Shown here: in pieces, positions 26,238 to 33,803 of the stretch
How positions within the stretch are numbered: the stretch's first letter is position 1
Layout: each line of letters begins with the position of its first letter
NCBI GenBank assembly: GCA_943325515.2
Contig: CALPPS020000009.1
Coordinates: 1-48,238 of the forward strand
DNA: 48,238 nt
Reading direction: 5' to 3'
Source: Flavobacterium psychrophilum
GTDB lineage: Bacteria > Bacteroidota > Bacteroidia > Flavobacteriales > Flavobacteriaceae
Notes under the pieces: generated by a model
What the model was told of the DNA's origin: nothing
The model's database searches: none
The model's input: the letters and a program-made list of their open reading frames with translations, nothing else
Made by a program: the position numbers and the translations under genes

Positions 26238-26258
26238 ATTTAGAAATTATTATTTTTG
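26231..26258 (+). promoter_or_regulatory. fba promoter with 16-base perfect palindrome
   Basis: TATTTTTG (26251-26258) is an exact -7 element, 30 nt before the fba ATG. TTTCTAAATTTAGAAA (26231-26246) is a perfect palindrome spanning the tamL stop codon and the region where the -33 element should be, so a bound protein would block the promoter. Confidence 0.5.
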
Positions 26259-26288
26259 CAAACTAAACATAATAAACAAAACAAGACA

Positions 26289-27356
26289 ATGGGCCACAAT
26301 ATCAAACCTGGAGTTGCTACTGGAGATCAAGTTCAAGCAATATTTAATTATGCAAAAGAAAACGGATTTGCACTTCCTGCAGTTAACGTAATTGGTTCTA
26401 GTACAATAAATGGTGTATTAGAAACGGCTGCGAAATTAAATGCTCCCGTAATTATTCAATTTTCAAATGGTGGTGCTCAATTTAATGCTGGAAAAGGACT
26501 TTCTAATACTGGTGAAAAAGCAGCTATTGCTGGAGGTATTGCTGGAGCAAAACACATTCATGCTTTGGCAGAGGCTTATGGCGCTACTGTAATTCTTCAT
26601 ACTGACCATTGTGCCAAAAAATTATTACCATGGATTGATGGTTTATTAGACGCTTCAGAGAAAAGTTTTGCTGAAACTGGAAAACCATTATTTTCTTCTC
26701 ACATGATTGATTTATCAGAAGAGCCCATCGAAGAAAATATTGAAATTTGTAAAACCTATTTGGCTAGAATGAGCAAAATAGGAATGACTTTAGAAATTGA
26801 ACTGGGAATTACAGGTGGTGAAGAAGATGGTGTTGACAATTCTGATGTAGATAGTTCAAAACTATATACACAACCTTCTGAAGTGGCTTATGCTTATGAA
26901 GAATTACTAAAAATTTCTCCTAAATTTACCATTGCAGCTTCTTTTGGAAATGTTCACGGTGTTTACAAACCAGGAAACGTAAAATTAACGCCAAAGATTT
27001 TAAAAAATTCTCAAGAGTATGTTCAAAATAAATTCAATACTGGCAACAATCCAGTTGATTTTGTTTTCCATGGTGGTTCTGGTTCTACATTAGAAGAAAT
27101 TAGAGAAGCCATTTCTTATGGCGTAATTAAAATGAATATCGATACTGATTTACAATTTGCTTATACCGAAGGAATTCGTGATTATATGGTAAATAATATT
27201 GACTATTTAAAAACTCAAATCGGAAATCCAGATGGTGCTGATTCCCCCAACAAAAAACATTACGATCCTAGAAAATGGATTAGAGAAGGCGAAGTTACTT
27301 TTATCAAAAGATTAGAAGAAGCTTTTGCTGACTTGAACAATGTAAACACATTATAA
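26289..27356 (+). CDS. fbaA: Fructose-bisphosphate aldolase, class II
   Basis: A 355-residue zinc-dependent aldolase cleaving fructose-1,6-bisphosphate in glycolysis. Metal-binding His residues appear in LHTDHCAKK, GNVHGVYKPG and VFHGGSGST; the length is that of the E. coli FbaA (class IIA) type. ATG at 26289 (MGHNIKPGVATG) matches homologues; an in-frame start at 26256 would place the start upstream of the expected transcript start. It reads into accD with a repeat-rich 64-nt spacer. Confidence 0.96.
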   Translation: MGHNIKPGVATGDQVQAIFNYAKENGFALPAVNVIGSSTINGVLETAAKLNAPVIIQFSNGGAQFNAGKGLSNTGEKAAIAGGIAGAKHIHALAEAYGATVILHTDHCAKKLLPWIDGLLDASEKSFAETGKPLFSSHMIDLSEEPIEENIEICKTYLARMSKIGMTLEIELGITGGEEDGVDNSDVDSSKLYTQPSEVAYAYEELLKISPKFTIAASFGNVHGVYKPGNVKLTPKILKNSQEYVQNKFNTGNNPVDFVFHGGSGSTLEEIREAISYGVIKMNIDTDLQFAYTEGIRDYMVNNIDYLKTQIGNPDGADSPNKKHYDPRKWIREGEVTFIKRLEEAFADLNNVNTL

Positions 27357-27358
27357 TT

Positions 27359-27412
27359 AACAATTGATAATTGATAATGTATAATTATTCATTATCAATT
27401 ATACATTATCCA
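27359..27412. repeat. TGATAAT word-repeat spacer with nested inverted repeats, fba-accD
   Basis: The spacer is built of TTGATAA/TTATCAA words. It contains a perfect 14-base inverted repeat GATAATGTATAATT (27373-27386) / AATTATACATTATC (27397-27410), and overlapping it an 11-base one, AATTGATAATG (27369-27379) / CATTATCAATT (27390-27400). The two stems exclude each other. No T-run follows, so it is not a typical terminator. Confidence 0.85.
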
Positions 27413-27420
27413 TTAAAAAT

Positions 27421-28275
27421 ATGGCTTGGTTTAAAAGAACAGAAAAAGGAATTACGACACCCACTGAAGATAAGAAAGATGTGCCCAAAGGACTTTGGTA
27501 CAAATCACCAACAGGAAAAATTATTGACCAAGACGAACTGGCAAGAAACTTATGGGTTAGTCCAGAGGATGATTTTCATGTTAGAATTGGCAGTAAAGAA
27601 TACTTTGAAATCTTGTTTGACAACAATGAGTTCAAAGAATTAGATGCAAAAATGACTGCAAAAGATCCGTTAGGATTTGTAGATACCAAAAAATATTCAG
27701 ACCGATTAAAAGAGGCTATCGAAAAAACAGGGTTGAAAGATGCTGTTCGGACTGGTGTTGGAAAATCAAAAGGAAATGATTTAGTAGTATGCTGTATGGA
27801 TTTTGCTTTTATTGGTGGTTCTATGGGTGCTGTAGTAGGAGAAAAAATTGCTCGTGGAATTGATTATGCCATCAAACATAAAATACCATTTGTGATGATT
27901 TCTAAATCGGGCGGTGCTCGTATGATGGAAGCGGCTTATTCTTTAATGCAATTAGCCAAAACCTCAGCAAAATTAGCGCAACTAGCCGAAGCAAAAATTC
28001 CTTACATTTCTTTATGTACTGATCCTACAACAGGCGGAACAACCGCTTCTTACGCTATGCTTGGCGATATAAATATCTCTGAACCTGGCGCATTGATTGG
28101 GTTTGCGGGTCCACGTGTAGTGCGTGACACAACTGGAAAAGATTTACCCGAAGGTTTCCAAACGGCAGAGTTTGTATTAGATCATGGTTTCCTTGACTTT
28201 ATAACTCCAAGAAAAGAACTAAAAGATAAAATCAACCTTTATATTGATTTGATTTTAAATCAAGAAATTAGATAG
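27421..28275 (+). CDS. accD: Acetyl-CoA carboxylase carboxyltransferase, beta subunit
   Basis: A 284-residue AccD that, with AccA, moves the carboxyl group from biotin to acetyl-CoA for fatty acid synthesis. The crotonase-like core is clear ([21 protein letters not shown], core [44 protein letters not shown]). The N-terminal zinc ribbon is degenerate: where the family has CxxC twice, residues 29, 32, 47 and 50 are Ser, Gly, Ser and Asp, although the surrounding GLWYKSPTG and [12 protein letters not shown] keep the spacing. It is the second gene after fbaA and is followed by a strong terminator. Confidence 0.96.
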   Translation: MAWFKRTEKGITTPTEDKKDVPKGLWYKSPTGKIIDQDELARNLWVSPEDDFHVRIGSKEYFEILFDNNEFKELDAKMTAKDPLGFVDTKKYSDRLKEAIEKTGLKDAVRTGVGKSKGNDLVVCCMDFAFIGGSMGAVVGEKIARGIDYAIKHKIPFVMISKSGGARMMEAAYSLMQLAKTSAKLAQLAEAKIPYISLCTDPTTGGTTASYAMLGDINISEPGALIGFAGPRVVRDTTGKDLPEGFQTAEFVLDHGFLDFITPRKELKDKINLYIDLILNQEIR

Positions 28276-28305
28276 TTTTAAATACTAAACAAAAAAATGT
28301 TATAT

Positions 28306-28337
28306 AAAAACACAAAGAAAATACTTTGTGTTTTTTT
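28306..28337. terminator. Bidirectional terminator, accD / permease
   Basis: AAAAACACAAAG and CTTTGTGTTTTTTT form a 12-bp stem with a six-base loop between convergent genes. Confidence 0.9.
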
Positions 28338-28348
28338 ATGTCAAAAAA

Positions 28349-29605
28349 CTACATCCCACTTCTAATCGCTTCCACAGGGTCGAGTTTTGATGCAGAAATA
28401 GCTGGAAGAATTCCGGAGATTAGTCCGATGATAGCAGCTAAACTGGTTCCCAAAAGAATATTTCCTATGCTTAAAACGAATTCAAAATCTAGCACTTTGG
28501 TTAAAATAATAGCAATTATCCATACTAACAACAAACCTATAAAACCACCAATAACACAAAGAATGATAGCTTCAAAGAGAAACTGAAAAAGGATAAATTT
28601 ATTTTTGGCGCCCAATGATTTTTGAATTCCAATTAAATTAGTTCTTTCCTTTACAGAGACAAACATGATGTTAGCAATTCCAAAACCACCAACAAGCAGT
28701 GAAAATAAACTAATAATCCAACCACCAACTTTCATATTGCCAATAATTCCATCTATCAAATCAGTAAATCCAGATAATACACTGATAAAGAAATTATCGA
28801 TTTCTCCATCTTTTACTCCTCTAAAATTGCGTAATTTTTGACCTATCTCGCCTTTTAATGCTTCCATATCTATGCCTTTATTCGGCTTAATGATGATAAG
28901 TGGTATGAGAATTTTATTGTTATCACCATATAATCTTCTCATAAAATTGGATGGAAAAAAAACGGTTGTATCATCATCGCCACCTATAGAAATCCCGGAT
29001 TCACCTTTCTTTTTTGTAACACCTATAACCGTAAATTTTTGGCCATACATTCTAACTTGTTTTCCTATTGGTTCGGCACTTTCAAACAAACCTTCAGCAA
29101 TATCATAACCCAATACAACTACTTTTTTACCAGAGATTGATTCTGATTCATTAAAAAATCTTCCTTCAGCAAACTCCATTCTTTGAATATCATCAAACTC
29201 AGAAGTTGCAGGAACCATATTAACAGTATTAATCGTTTTTGATTCAAATTTTAGGGTCTGAGATGATGTGAAATATTGAAAACAAGAATTCTCTATATTG
29301 TTTAATGACCCTTTTAAGTATTGATATTCTTCATATTTTACATGAGGAAATTGTTCTCTTTTCCATTTTGGAATATCAGTTGGACCAAATGAAATACTAG
29401 TTACATAAATAGTGTTTTTATCTAAGGTCATTAAATCACTTTTTATTTTTCTATCCAAAGAGTCAACGGCTGCCAAAACAGCAATAATAGAAAAAATACC
29501 TATAGTTACTCCGAGCAAAGAAAGCAACGTTCGCAATTTGTTATTACGTAAAGCATTCATAGCAAAAGCAAAGCTTTCTTTCAATAAACGAAGATAAAAT
29601 AACAT
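28349..29605 (-). CDS. ABC transporter permease, MacB/FtsX type
   Basis: A 418-residue inner-membrane protein. An N-terminal helix (about residues 22-45, LRTLLSLLGVTIGIFSIIAV, 20 residues) precedes a periplasmic MacB_PCD domain (about 50-270), then three C-terminal helices forming the FtsX domain with SVKERTNLIGIQKSLGAK, core RTNLIGIQKSLGA, and the ending LDPVEAIRSGM, both hallmarks of MacB-type permeases. The ATPase and membrane-fusion genes are not next to it, so it is an orphan here; the substrate is unknown. Confidence 0.93.
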   Translation of the reverse strand: MLFYLRLLKESFAFAMNALRNNKLRTLLSLLGVTIGIFSIIAVLAAVDSLDRKIKSDLMTLDKNTIYVTSISFGPTDIPKWKREQFPHVKYEEYQYLKGSLNNIENSCFQYFTSSQTLKFESKTINTVNMVPATSEFDDIQRMEFAEGRFFNESESISGKKVVVLGYDIAEGLFESAEPIGKQVRMYGQKFTVIGVTKKKGESGISIGGDDDTTVFFPSNFMRRLYGDNNKILIPLIIIKPNKGIDMEALKGEIGQKLRNFRGVKDGEIDNFFISVLSGFTDLIDGIIGNMKVGGWIISLFSLLVGGFGIANIMFVSVKERTNLIGIQKSLGAKNKFILFQFLFEAIILCVIGGFIGLLLVWIIAIILTKVLDFEFVLSIGNILLGTSLAAIIGLISGILPAISASKLDPVEAIRSGM

Positions 29606-29713
29606 TTACTTGTTTTTAGGATGCGTAAATTTCATCAAAATATTCTGAAATTACTAATATTTTACTGACTGCTTTGTAAGTGTAATAAAATAAAATTTTG
29701 TTACAGTTCATTC

Positions 29714-29744
29714 TTGAATTTTGTAATCAAAAAAACTACTTTTG
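29714..29744 (+). promoter_or_regulatory. Promoter of purH
   Basis: TTG (29714-29716) and TACTTTTG (29737-29744, exact TAnnTTTG) with a 20-nt spacer. The start site would lie near 29751, about 40 nt before the ATG. Confidence 0.6.
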
Positions 29745-29789
29745 TATGCTTAAATCTAACAGTCGACAGACAGGCACAACACACGCAAC

Positions 29790-31343
29790 ATGACAACTAC
29801 AAAAACAATCCAATCGGCGCTTATCTCTGTCTTTTCAAAAGAAGGTCTAGAACCGATCGTTCGCAAACTACACGAACAAAATGTCACTATTTATTCCACT
29901 GGTGGAACAGAAGAATTTATCAATAATTTGGGAATTCGAGTTGTTCCTGTTGAAGAAGTTACTTCCTACCCTTCAATACTTGGCGGAAGAGTAAAAACGC
30001 TACATCCAAAAATTTTTGGCGGAATTTTAAACCGTCAAGACAATGAAACCGATGTGGCTCAAATGAAAGATTTTGAAATTCCACAACTAGATTTGGTAAT
30101 TGTTGATTTGTATCCGTTTGAAAAAACAGTTACATCTGGAGCAAGTGAAGCTGATATCATTGAGAAAATAGATATTGGTGGTATTTCATTAATTCGTGCT
30201 GCTGCTAAAAATTTTAAAGATACCGTTATCGTTGCTTCAGTTAATGAATATGCTTTTTTATTAGATTTAATTTCTTCACAAAATGGAGAAACAACTTTAG
30301 AGCAAAGAAGACTATTGGCTACAAAAGCTTTTCATGTTTCTTCGCACTATGATACTGCAATTTTCAACTATTTCAATACAGATGACTCGAGCGAAAGCGA
30401 ACAGGCGAAGCAAACCTATTTTAAAGCCAGTATAGCCGATGGCCAGGTTTTGAGATATGGAGAAAACCCACATCAAAAAGGATTCTTCTTCGGCGAATTT
30501 GATAAAATGTTTACGAAATTACACGGCAAAGAATTGTCATATAACAATTTATTAGATGTTGATGCAGCAGTAAATTTAATTTTAGAATTTAAAAATAACG
30601 AACCAACATTTGCCATTTTAAAACACAACAACGCTTGTGGCTTAGCTACAAGAAAAACTATATCAGAAGCTTATTTGGCTGCATTAGCTTGTGATCCAAC
30701 TTCTGCTTTTGGTGGCGTTTTGATTGCTAACTCAACAATAGACTTGGCAACAGCCAACGAAATAAATTCTCTCTTCTGCGAAGTGGTAATAGCACCAAGT
30801 TTTGATGAAGAAGCTATTGCAATTCTATCTGAAAAGAAAAACAGAATACTTTTAGTTCAACAGGAAGTGGATTTACCAAACAAACAAGTTAGATCTTGTC
30901 TAAACGGTTTGTTGGTTCAAGATAAAAATAACAAAACAGACGCTAAAGACCATTTAAAAATTGTTACAAATATGGCTCCAACGGCTCAACAAATAGACGA
31001 TTTATTATTTGCATCAAAAATTTGTAAAAACACTAAATCAAATACGATTGTATTTGCAAAAAACAGTACATTAGTTGCGTCAGGAACAGGACAAACATCA
31101 CGTGTAGATGCCTTGAAACAAGCAATTGAAAAAGCACAAACTTTCGGGTTTGATTTGAAGGGTGCTGTGATGGCAAGTGATGCTTTTTTTCCATTTCCAG
31201 ATTGTGTTGATATTGCTCATAAAGCTGGAATTACAGCTGTAATTCAACCTGGTGGCTCGATTAAAGATGAATTGAGTATTAATTTTTGCAACGAAAATAA
31301 AGTTGCAATGGTATTTACAGGAACACGTCATTTTAAACATTAA
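29790..31343 (+). CDS. purH: Bifunctional AICAR transformylase / IMP cyclohydrolase
   Basis: A 517-residue enzyme of the last two steps of IMP synthesis. The N-terminal MGS-like cyclohydrolase domain (about 1-190) shows YSTGGT and GGRVKTLHPKI; the C-terminal transformylase has YGENPHQKG, the catalytic Lys-His in ILKHNNACG, and DAFFPFPDCVD. The Pro of the usual NPCG is Ala here, a mild change. The ending TGTRHFKH is complete. It seems to be a single-gene unit between its own promoter and the mreB promoter. Confidence 0.98.
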   Translation: MTTTKTIQSALISVFSKEGLEPIVRKLHEQNVTIYSTGGTEEFINNLGIRVVPVEEVTSYPSILGGRVKTLHPKIFGGILNRQDNETDVAQMKDFEIPQLDLVIVDLYPFEKTVTSGASEADIIEKIDIGGISLIRAAAKNFKDTVIVASVNEYAFLLDLISSQNGETTLEQRRLLATKAFHVSSHYDTAIFNYFNTDDSSESEQAKQTYFKASIADGQVLRYGENPHQKGFFFGEFDKMFTKLHGKELSYNNLLDVDAAVNLILEFKNNEPTFAILKHNNACGLATRKTISEAYLAALACDPTSAFGGVLIANSTIDLATANEINSLFCEVVIAPSFDEEAIAILSEKKNRILLVQQEVDLPNKQVRSCLNGLLVQDKNNKTDAKDHLKIVTNMAPTAQQIDDLLFASKICKNTKSNTIVFAKNSTLVASGTGQTSRVDALKQAIEKAQTFGFDLKGAVMASDAFFPFPDCVDIAHKAGITAVIQPGGSIKDELSINFCNENKVAMVFTGTRHFKH

Positions 31344-31349
31344 TTTGTT

Positions 31350-31357
31350 TAACTTTG
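31350..31357 (+). promoter_or_regulatory. Candidate -7 element of the mre operon
   Basis: TAACTTTG is an exact TAnnTTTG match, seven bases after the purH stop and about 40 nt before the mreB ATG. The upstream element is only a weak TTTT. Confidence 0.45.
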
Positions 31358-31397
31358 TACGTTAAATTTTTTATAAACATTAAACCCTAAAAAACCT

Positions 31398-32426
31398 ATG
31401 GGATTTTTTGATTTCATGACTGAGGACATCGCCATTGACCTTGGTACCGCAAATACTCTGATAATACACAACGATAAAGTTGTAATTGATAGCCCATCAA
31501 TTGTTGCTAGAGATAGAATATCGGGGAAAATTATCGCTGTTGGAAAAGAAGCCAACATGATGCAAGGTAAAACCCATGAAAACATAAAAACTATTCGTCC
31601 ATTGAAAGATGGGGTTATAGCTGATTTTGATGCATCTGAAAAAATGATCAGTATGTTCATTAAGAGCATTCCTGCGTTAAAGAAAAAAATGTTTACCCCA
31701 GCTCTTCGCATGGTGGTTTGTATTCCATCCGGAATTACAGAAGTAGAAATGCGTGCCGTAAAAGAAAGTTGTGAACGGGTGAACGGGAAAGAAGTATACT
31801 TAATTCACGAACCAATGGCTGCAGCAATTGGTATTGGTATCGATATAATGCAACCAAAAGGAAACATGATTGTAGATATTGGTGGTGGAACTACCGAAAT
31901 TGCTGTTATCGCTTTAGGCGGAATTGTTTGTGACAAATCAGTAAAAATTGCAGGTGACGTTTTTACAAACGATATAGTATACTACATGAGAACACAACAC
32001 AATTTATTTGTGGGAGAAAGTACAGCAGAAAAAATTAAAATTACTATTGGAGCGGCCACAGACGATTTAGAAACACCTCCAGATGATATGTCAGTTCAAG
32101 GAAGAGACTTATTGACTGGAAAACCTAAACAAGTAGAAGTCTCCTACAGAGAAATTGCTAAAGCTTTAGATAAATCTATTCAACGTATTGAGGATGCTAT
32201 TATGGAAACCTTATCGCAAACACCACCAGAATTAGCAGCCGATATTTATAATACTGGAATTTATCTTGCTGGTGGAGGTTCAATGTTGAGAGGATTAGAC
32301 AAACGTATTTCTCAAAAAACTGATTTACCAGTTTATATAGCTGAAGACCCATTAAGAGCCGTAGTACGTGGAACAGGAATGGCACTTAAAAATATCCCTA
32401 AATTCAGAAGCATATTAATAAAATAG
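31398..32426 (+). CDS. mreB: Rod shape-determining protein MreB
   Basis: A 342-residue bacterial actin that polymerises on the inner membrane and directs lateral wall growth. The phosphate-1 loop is IDLGTANTLI (about residues 13-22), the phosphate-2 region VDIGGGTTEIAV and the adenosine loop YLAGGGSMLRGL; the N-terminal hydrophobic MGFFDFMTED is the membrane-binding segment. First gene of a complete mreB-mreC-mreD-PBP2-rodA operon. Confidence 0.98.
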   Translation: MGFFDFMTEDIAIDLGTANTLIIHNDKVVIDSPSIVARDRISGKIIAVGKEANMMQGKTHENIKTIRPLKDGVIADFDASEKMISMFIKSIPALKKKMFTPALRMVVCIPSGITEVEMRAVKESCERVNGKEVYLIHEPMAAAIGIGIDIMQPKGNMIVDIGGGTTEIAVIALGGIVCDKSVKIAGDVFTNDIVYYMRTQHNLFVGESTAEKIKITIGAATDDLETPPDDMSVQGRDLLTGKPKQVEVSYREIAKALDKSIQRIEDAIMETLSQTPPELAADIYNTGIYLAGGGSMLRGLDKRISQKTDLPVYIAEDPLRAVVRGTGMALKNIPKFRSILIK

Positions 32427-32441
32427 TGTTTTTCGTAAAAT

Positions 32442-32471
32442 ACTGAACACTGAATACTGAAACTGAACACT
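32442..32471. repeat. ACTGAAY word repeat, mreB-mreC spacer
   Basis: About four copies of ACTGAAC/ACTGAAT (one lacking its last base) fill the spacer, ending eight bases before the mreC ATG. Comparable to the etf and fba-accD spacers. Confidence 0.85.
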
Positions 32472-32479
32472 AGAAAACG

Positions 32480-33307
32480 ATGCAGCAAATATTTAATTTT
32501 TTACTTAAAAACAGTAATCGCTTACTGTTTTTGCTGCTTTTGGTAATATCACTTTCACTGACAATTCAATCACATTCTTATCACAAAAGTAAAATCATTA
32601 GTTCAGCTAATTTCTTTACTGGCGGTATTTATGAAAAGATAAATAATATTGATGAATATTTTGGTTTGAAATCACAAAATGACGAGCTGGCCAAAGAAAA
32701 TGCCCGACTAAAAACGTTGCTTTTCAATCAAAGAGACACTACCAAACTACCTCGGATAGATTCCATTAAAGGCGTTAATAAAATAGATATTCTAGTTTCA
32801 AAAGTAATTCGGAATCCATATAGTTCGCTGGAAAATTTCATCACTATTAACAATGGCTCAACTTCAGGTATAAAACCTAATATGGGTGTAATAAATAGTG
32901 CCGGTATAATTGGAATTGTTGATAATACTTCCAAAAATTACGCAACCATCATTAGCGTTTTAAATGTTAATATCAAAATAAATGCTAAAATTAAAAAATC
33001 AAATCACTTTGGTTCTTTAGTTTGGAATGGAAAAAGCACAGGATTTGCTCAACTAATTGACGTACCAAGATTAGCAGGTGTTAGAAAAGGTGATACTATT
33101 GTTACTGGGGCAGAATCTAGGGTTTTCCCAGAAAATATTGGTATCGGTACAATTGATAAAGTTTATATTGACAACGAAACTAATTATTATACTTTGGATA
33201 TAAAATTATTTAATGACATGACTAATTTAGGACATGTTTATGTCATTAAAAATAAGGATGCCGATGAAATAATCAATTTAGAAAACAAAAGCAAAAAAGA
33301 TGAATAG
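32480..33307 (+). CDS. mreC: Rod shape-determining protein MreC
   Basis: A 275-residue bitopic protein: a transmembrane helix at about residues 13-30, a coiled coil (about 65-85, DELAKENARLKTLLFNQ), and a periplasmic double beta-barrel (about 105-260) with the family pattern ITINNGSTSGIKPNMGVIN, core GSTSGIKPNMGV, and GDTIVTGAES. It activates the PBP2-RodA wall synthase. Its end overlaps the mreD start by eight bases. Confidence 0.96.
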   Translation: MQQIFNFLLKNSNRLLFLLLLVISLSLTIQSHSYHKSKIISSANFFTGGIYEKINNIDEYFGLKSQNDELAKENARLKTLLFNQRDTTKLPRIDSIKGVNKIDILVSKVIRNPYSSLENFITINNGSTSGIKPNMGVINSAGIIGIVDNTSKNYATIISVLNVNIKINAKIKKSNHFGSLVWNGKSTGFAQLIDVPRLAGVRKGDTIVTGAESRVFPENIGIGTIDKVYIDNETNYYTLDIKLFNDMTNLGHVYVIKNKDADEIINLENKSKKDE

Positions 33308-33803
33308 TGCATTAGGAAATATTGCCCGTTTTGTCTTGTTGCTTACTGCACAGGTTTTGATATTCAATAGAATTGATCTCTTCGGATTTATCAACCCATT
33401 CCCATACATTCTTTTTATTATTTTGTACCCTGTAAACGGAAATAAAACGGGACTTGTAGTGGCTAGTTTCTTTCTAGGACTGCTTATGGATATGTTTTGG
33501 AATTCCGGCGGAGTTCATGCTGCTGCTTGTGTTGTCCTTGCATATTATCGACCATCAATTTTTAAATTTTCTTTTGGTTTAAGTTATGAATATCAAACTG
33601 TTAAACTAAATGACATTTTAACTCCTGAACGTTTTTCTTTTATTCTCATTGCTGTTGTAATCCATCACGCTATTTTATTTTTTCTTGAAATTTTTAAAAT
33701 TAGTTTCCTTTGGGATATTTTAACGCGAACCATTTTGAGTACTATTTTTACAATTACCTCTTGCATAATTATCATTTACATCATTAAGCCTAGCAAAAAA
33801 TGA
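33300..33803 (+). CDS. mreD: Rod shape-determining protein MreD
   Basis: A 167-residue, mostly hydrophobic inner-membrane protein with about five helices; FGFINPFPYILFIILYP and SFFLGLLMDMFWNSGGVHA, core LGLLMDMFWNSGG, match Bacteroidota MreD. It is part of the elongasome. Start and stop overlap both neighbours (8 and 4 bases), which indicates tight translational coupling. Confidence 0.93.
   Translation: MNSALGNIARFVLLLTAQVLIFNRIDLFGFINPFPYILFIILYPVNGNKTGLVVASFFLGLLMDMFWNSGGVHAAACVVLAYYRPSIFKFSFGLSYEYQTVKLNDILTPERFSFILIAVVIHHAILFFLEIFKISFLWDILTRTILSTIFTITSCIIIIYIIKPSKK

Noticed and set aside
27371..27643. Frame overlapping the accD start
   Set aside because: It is out of frame with the conserved AccD and has no similarity to a known protein.
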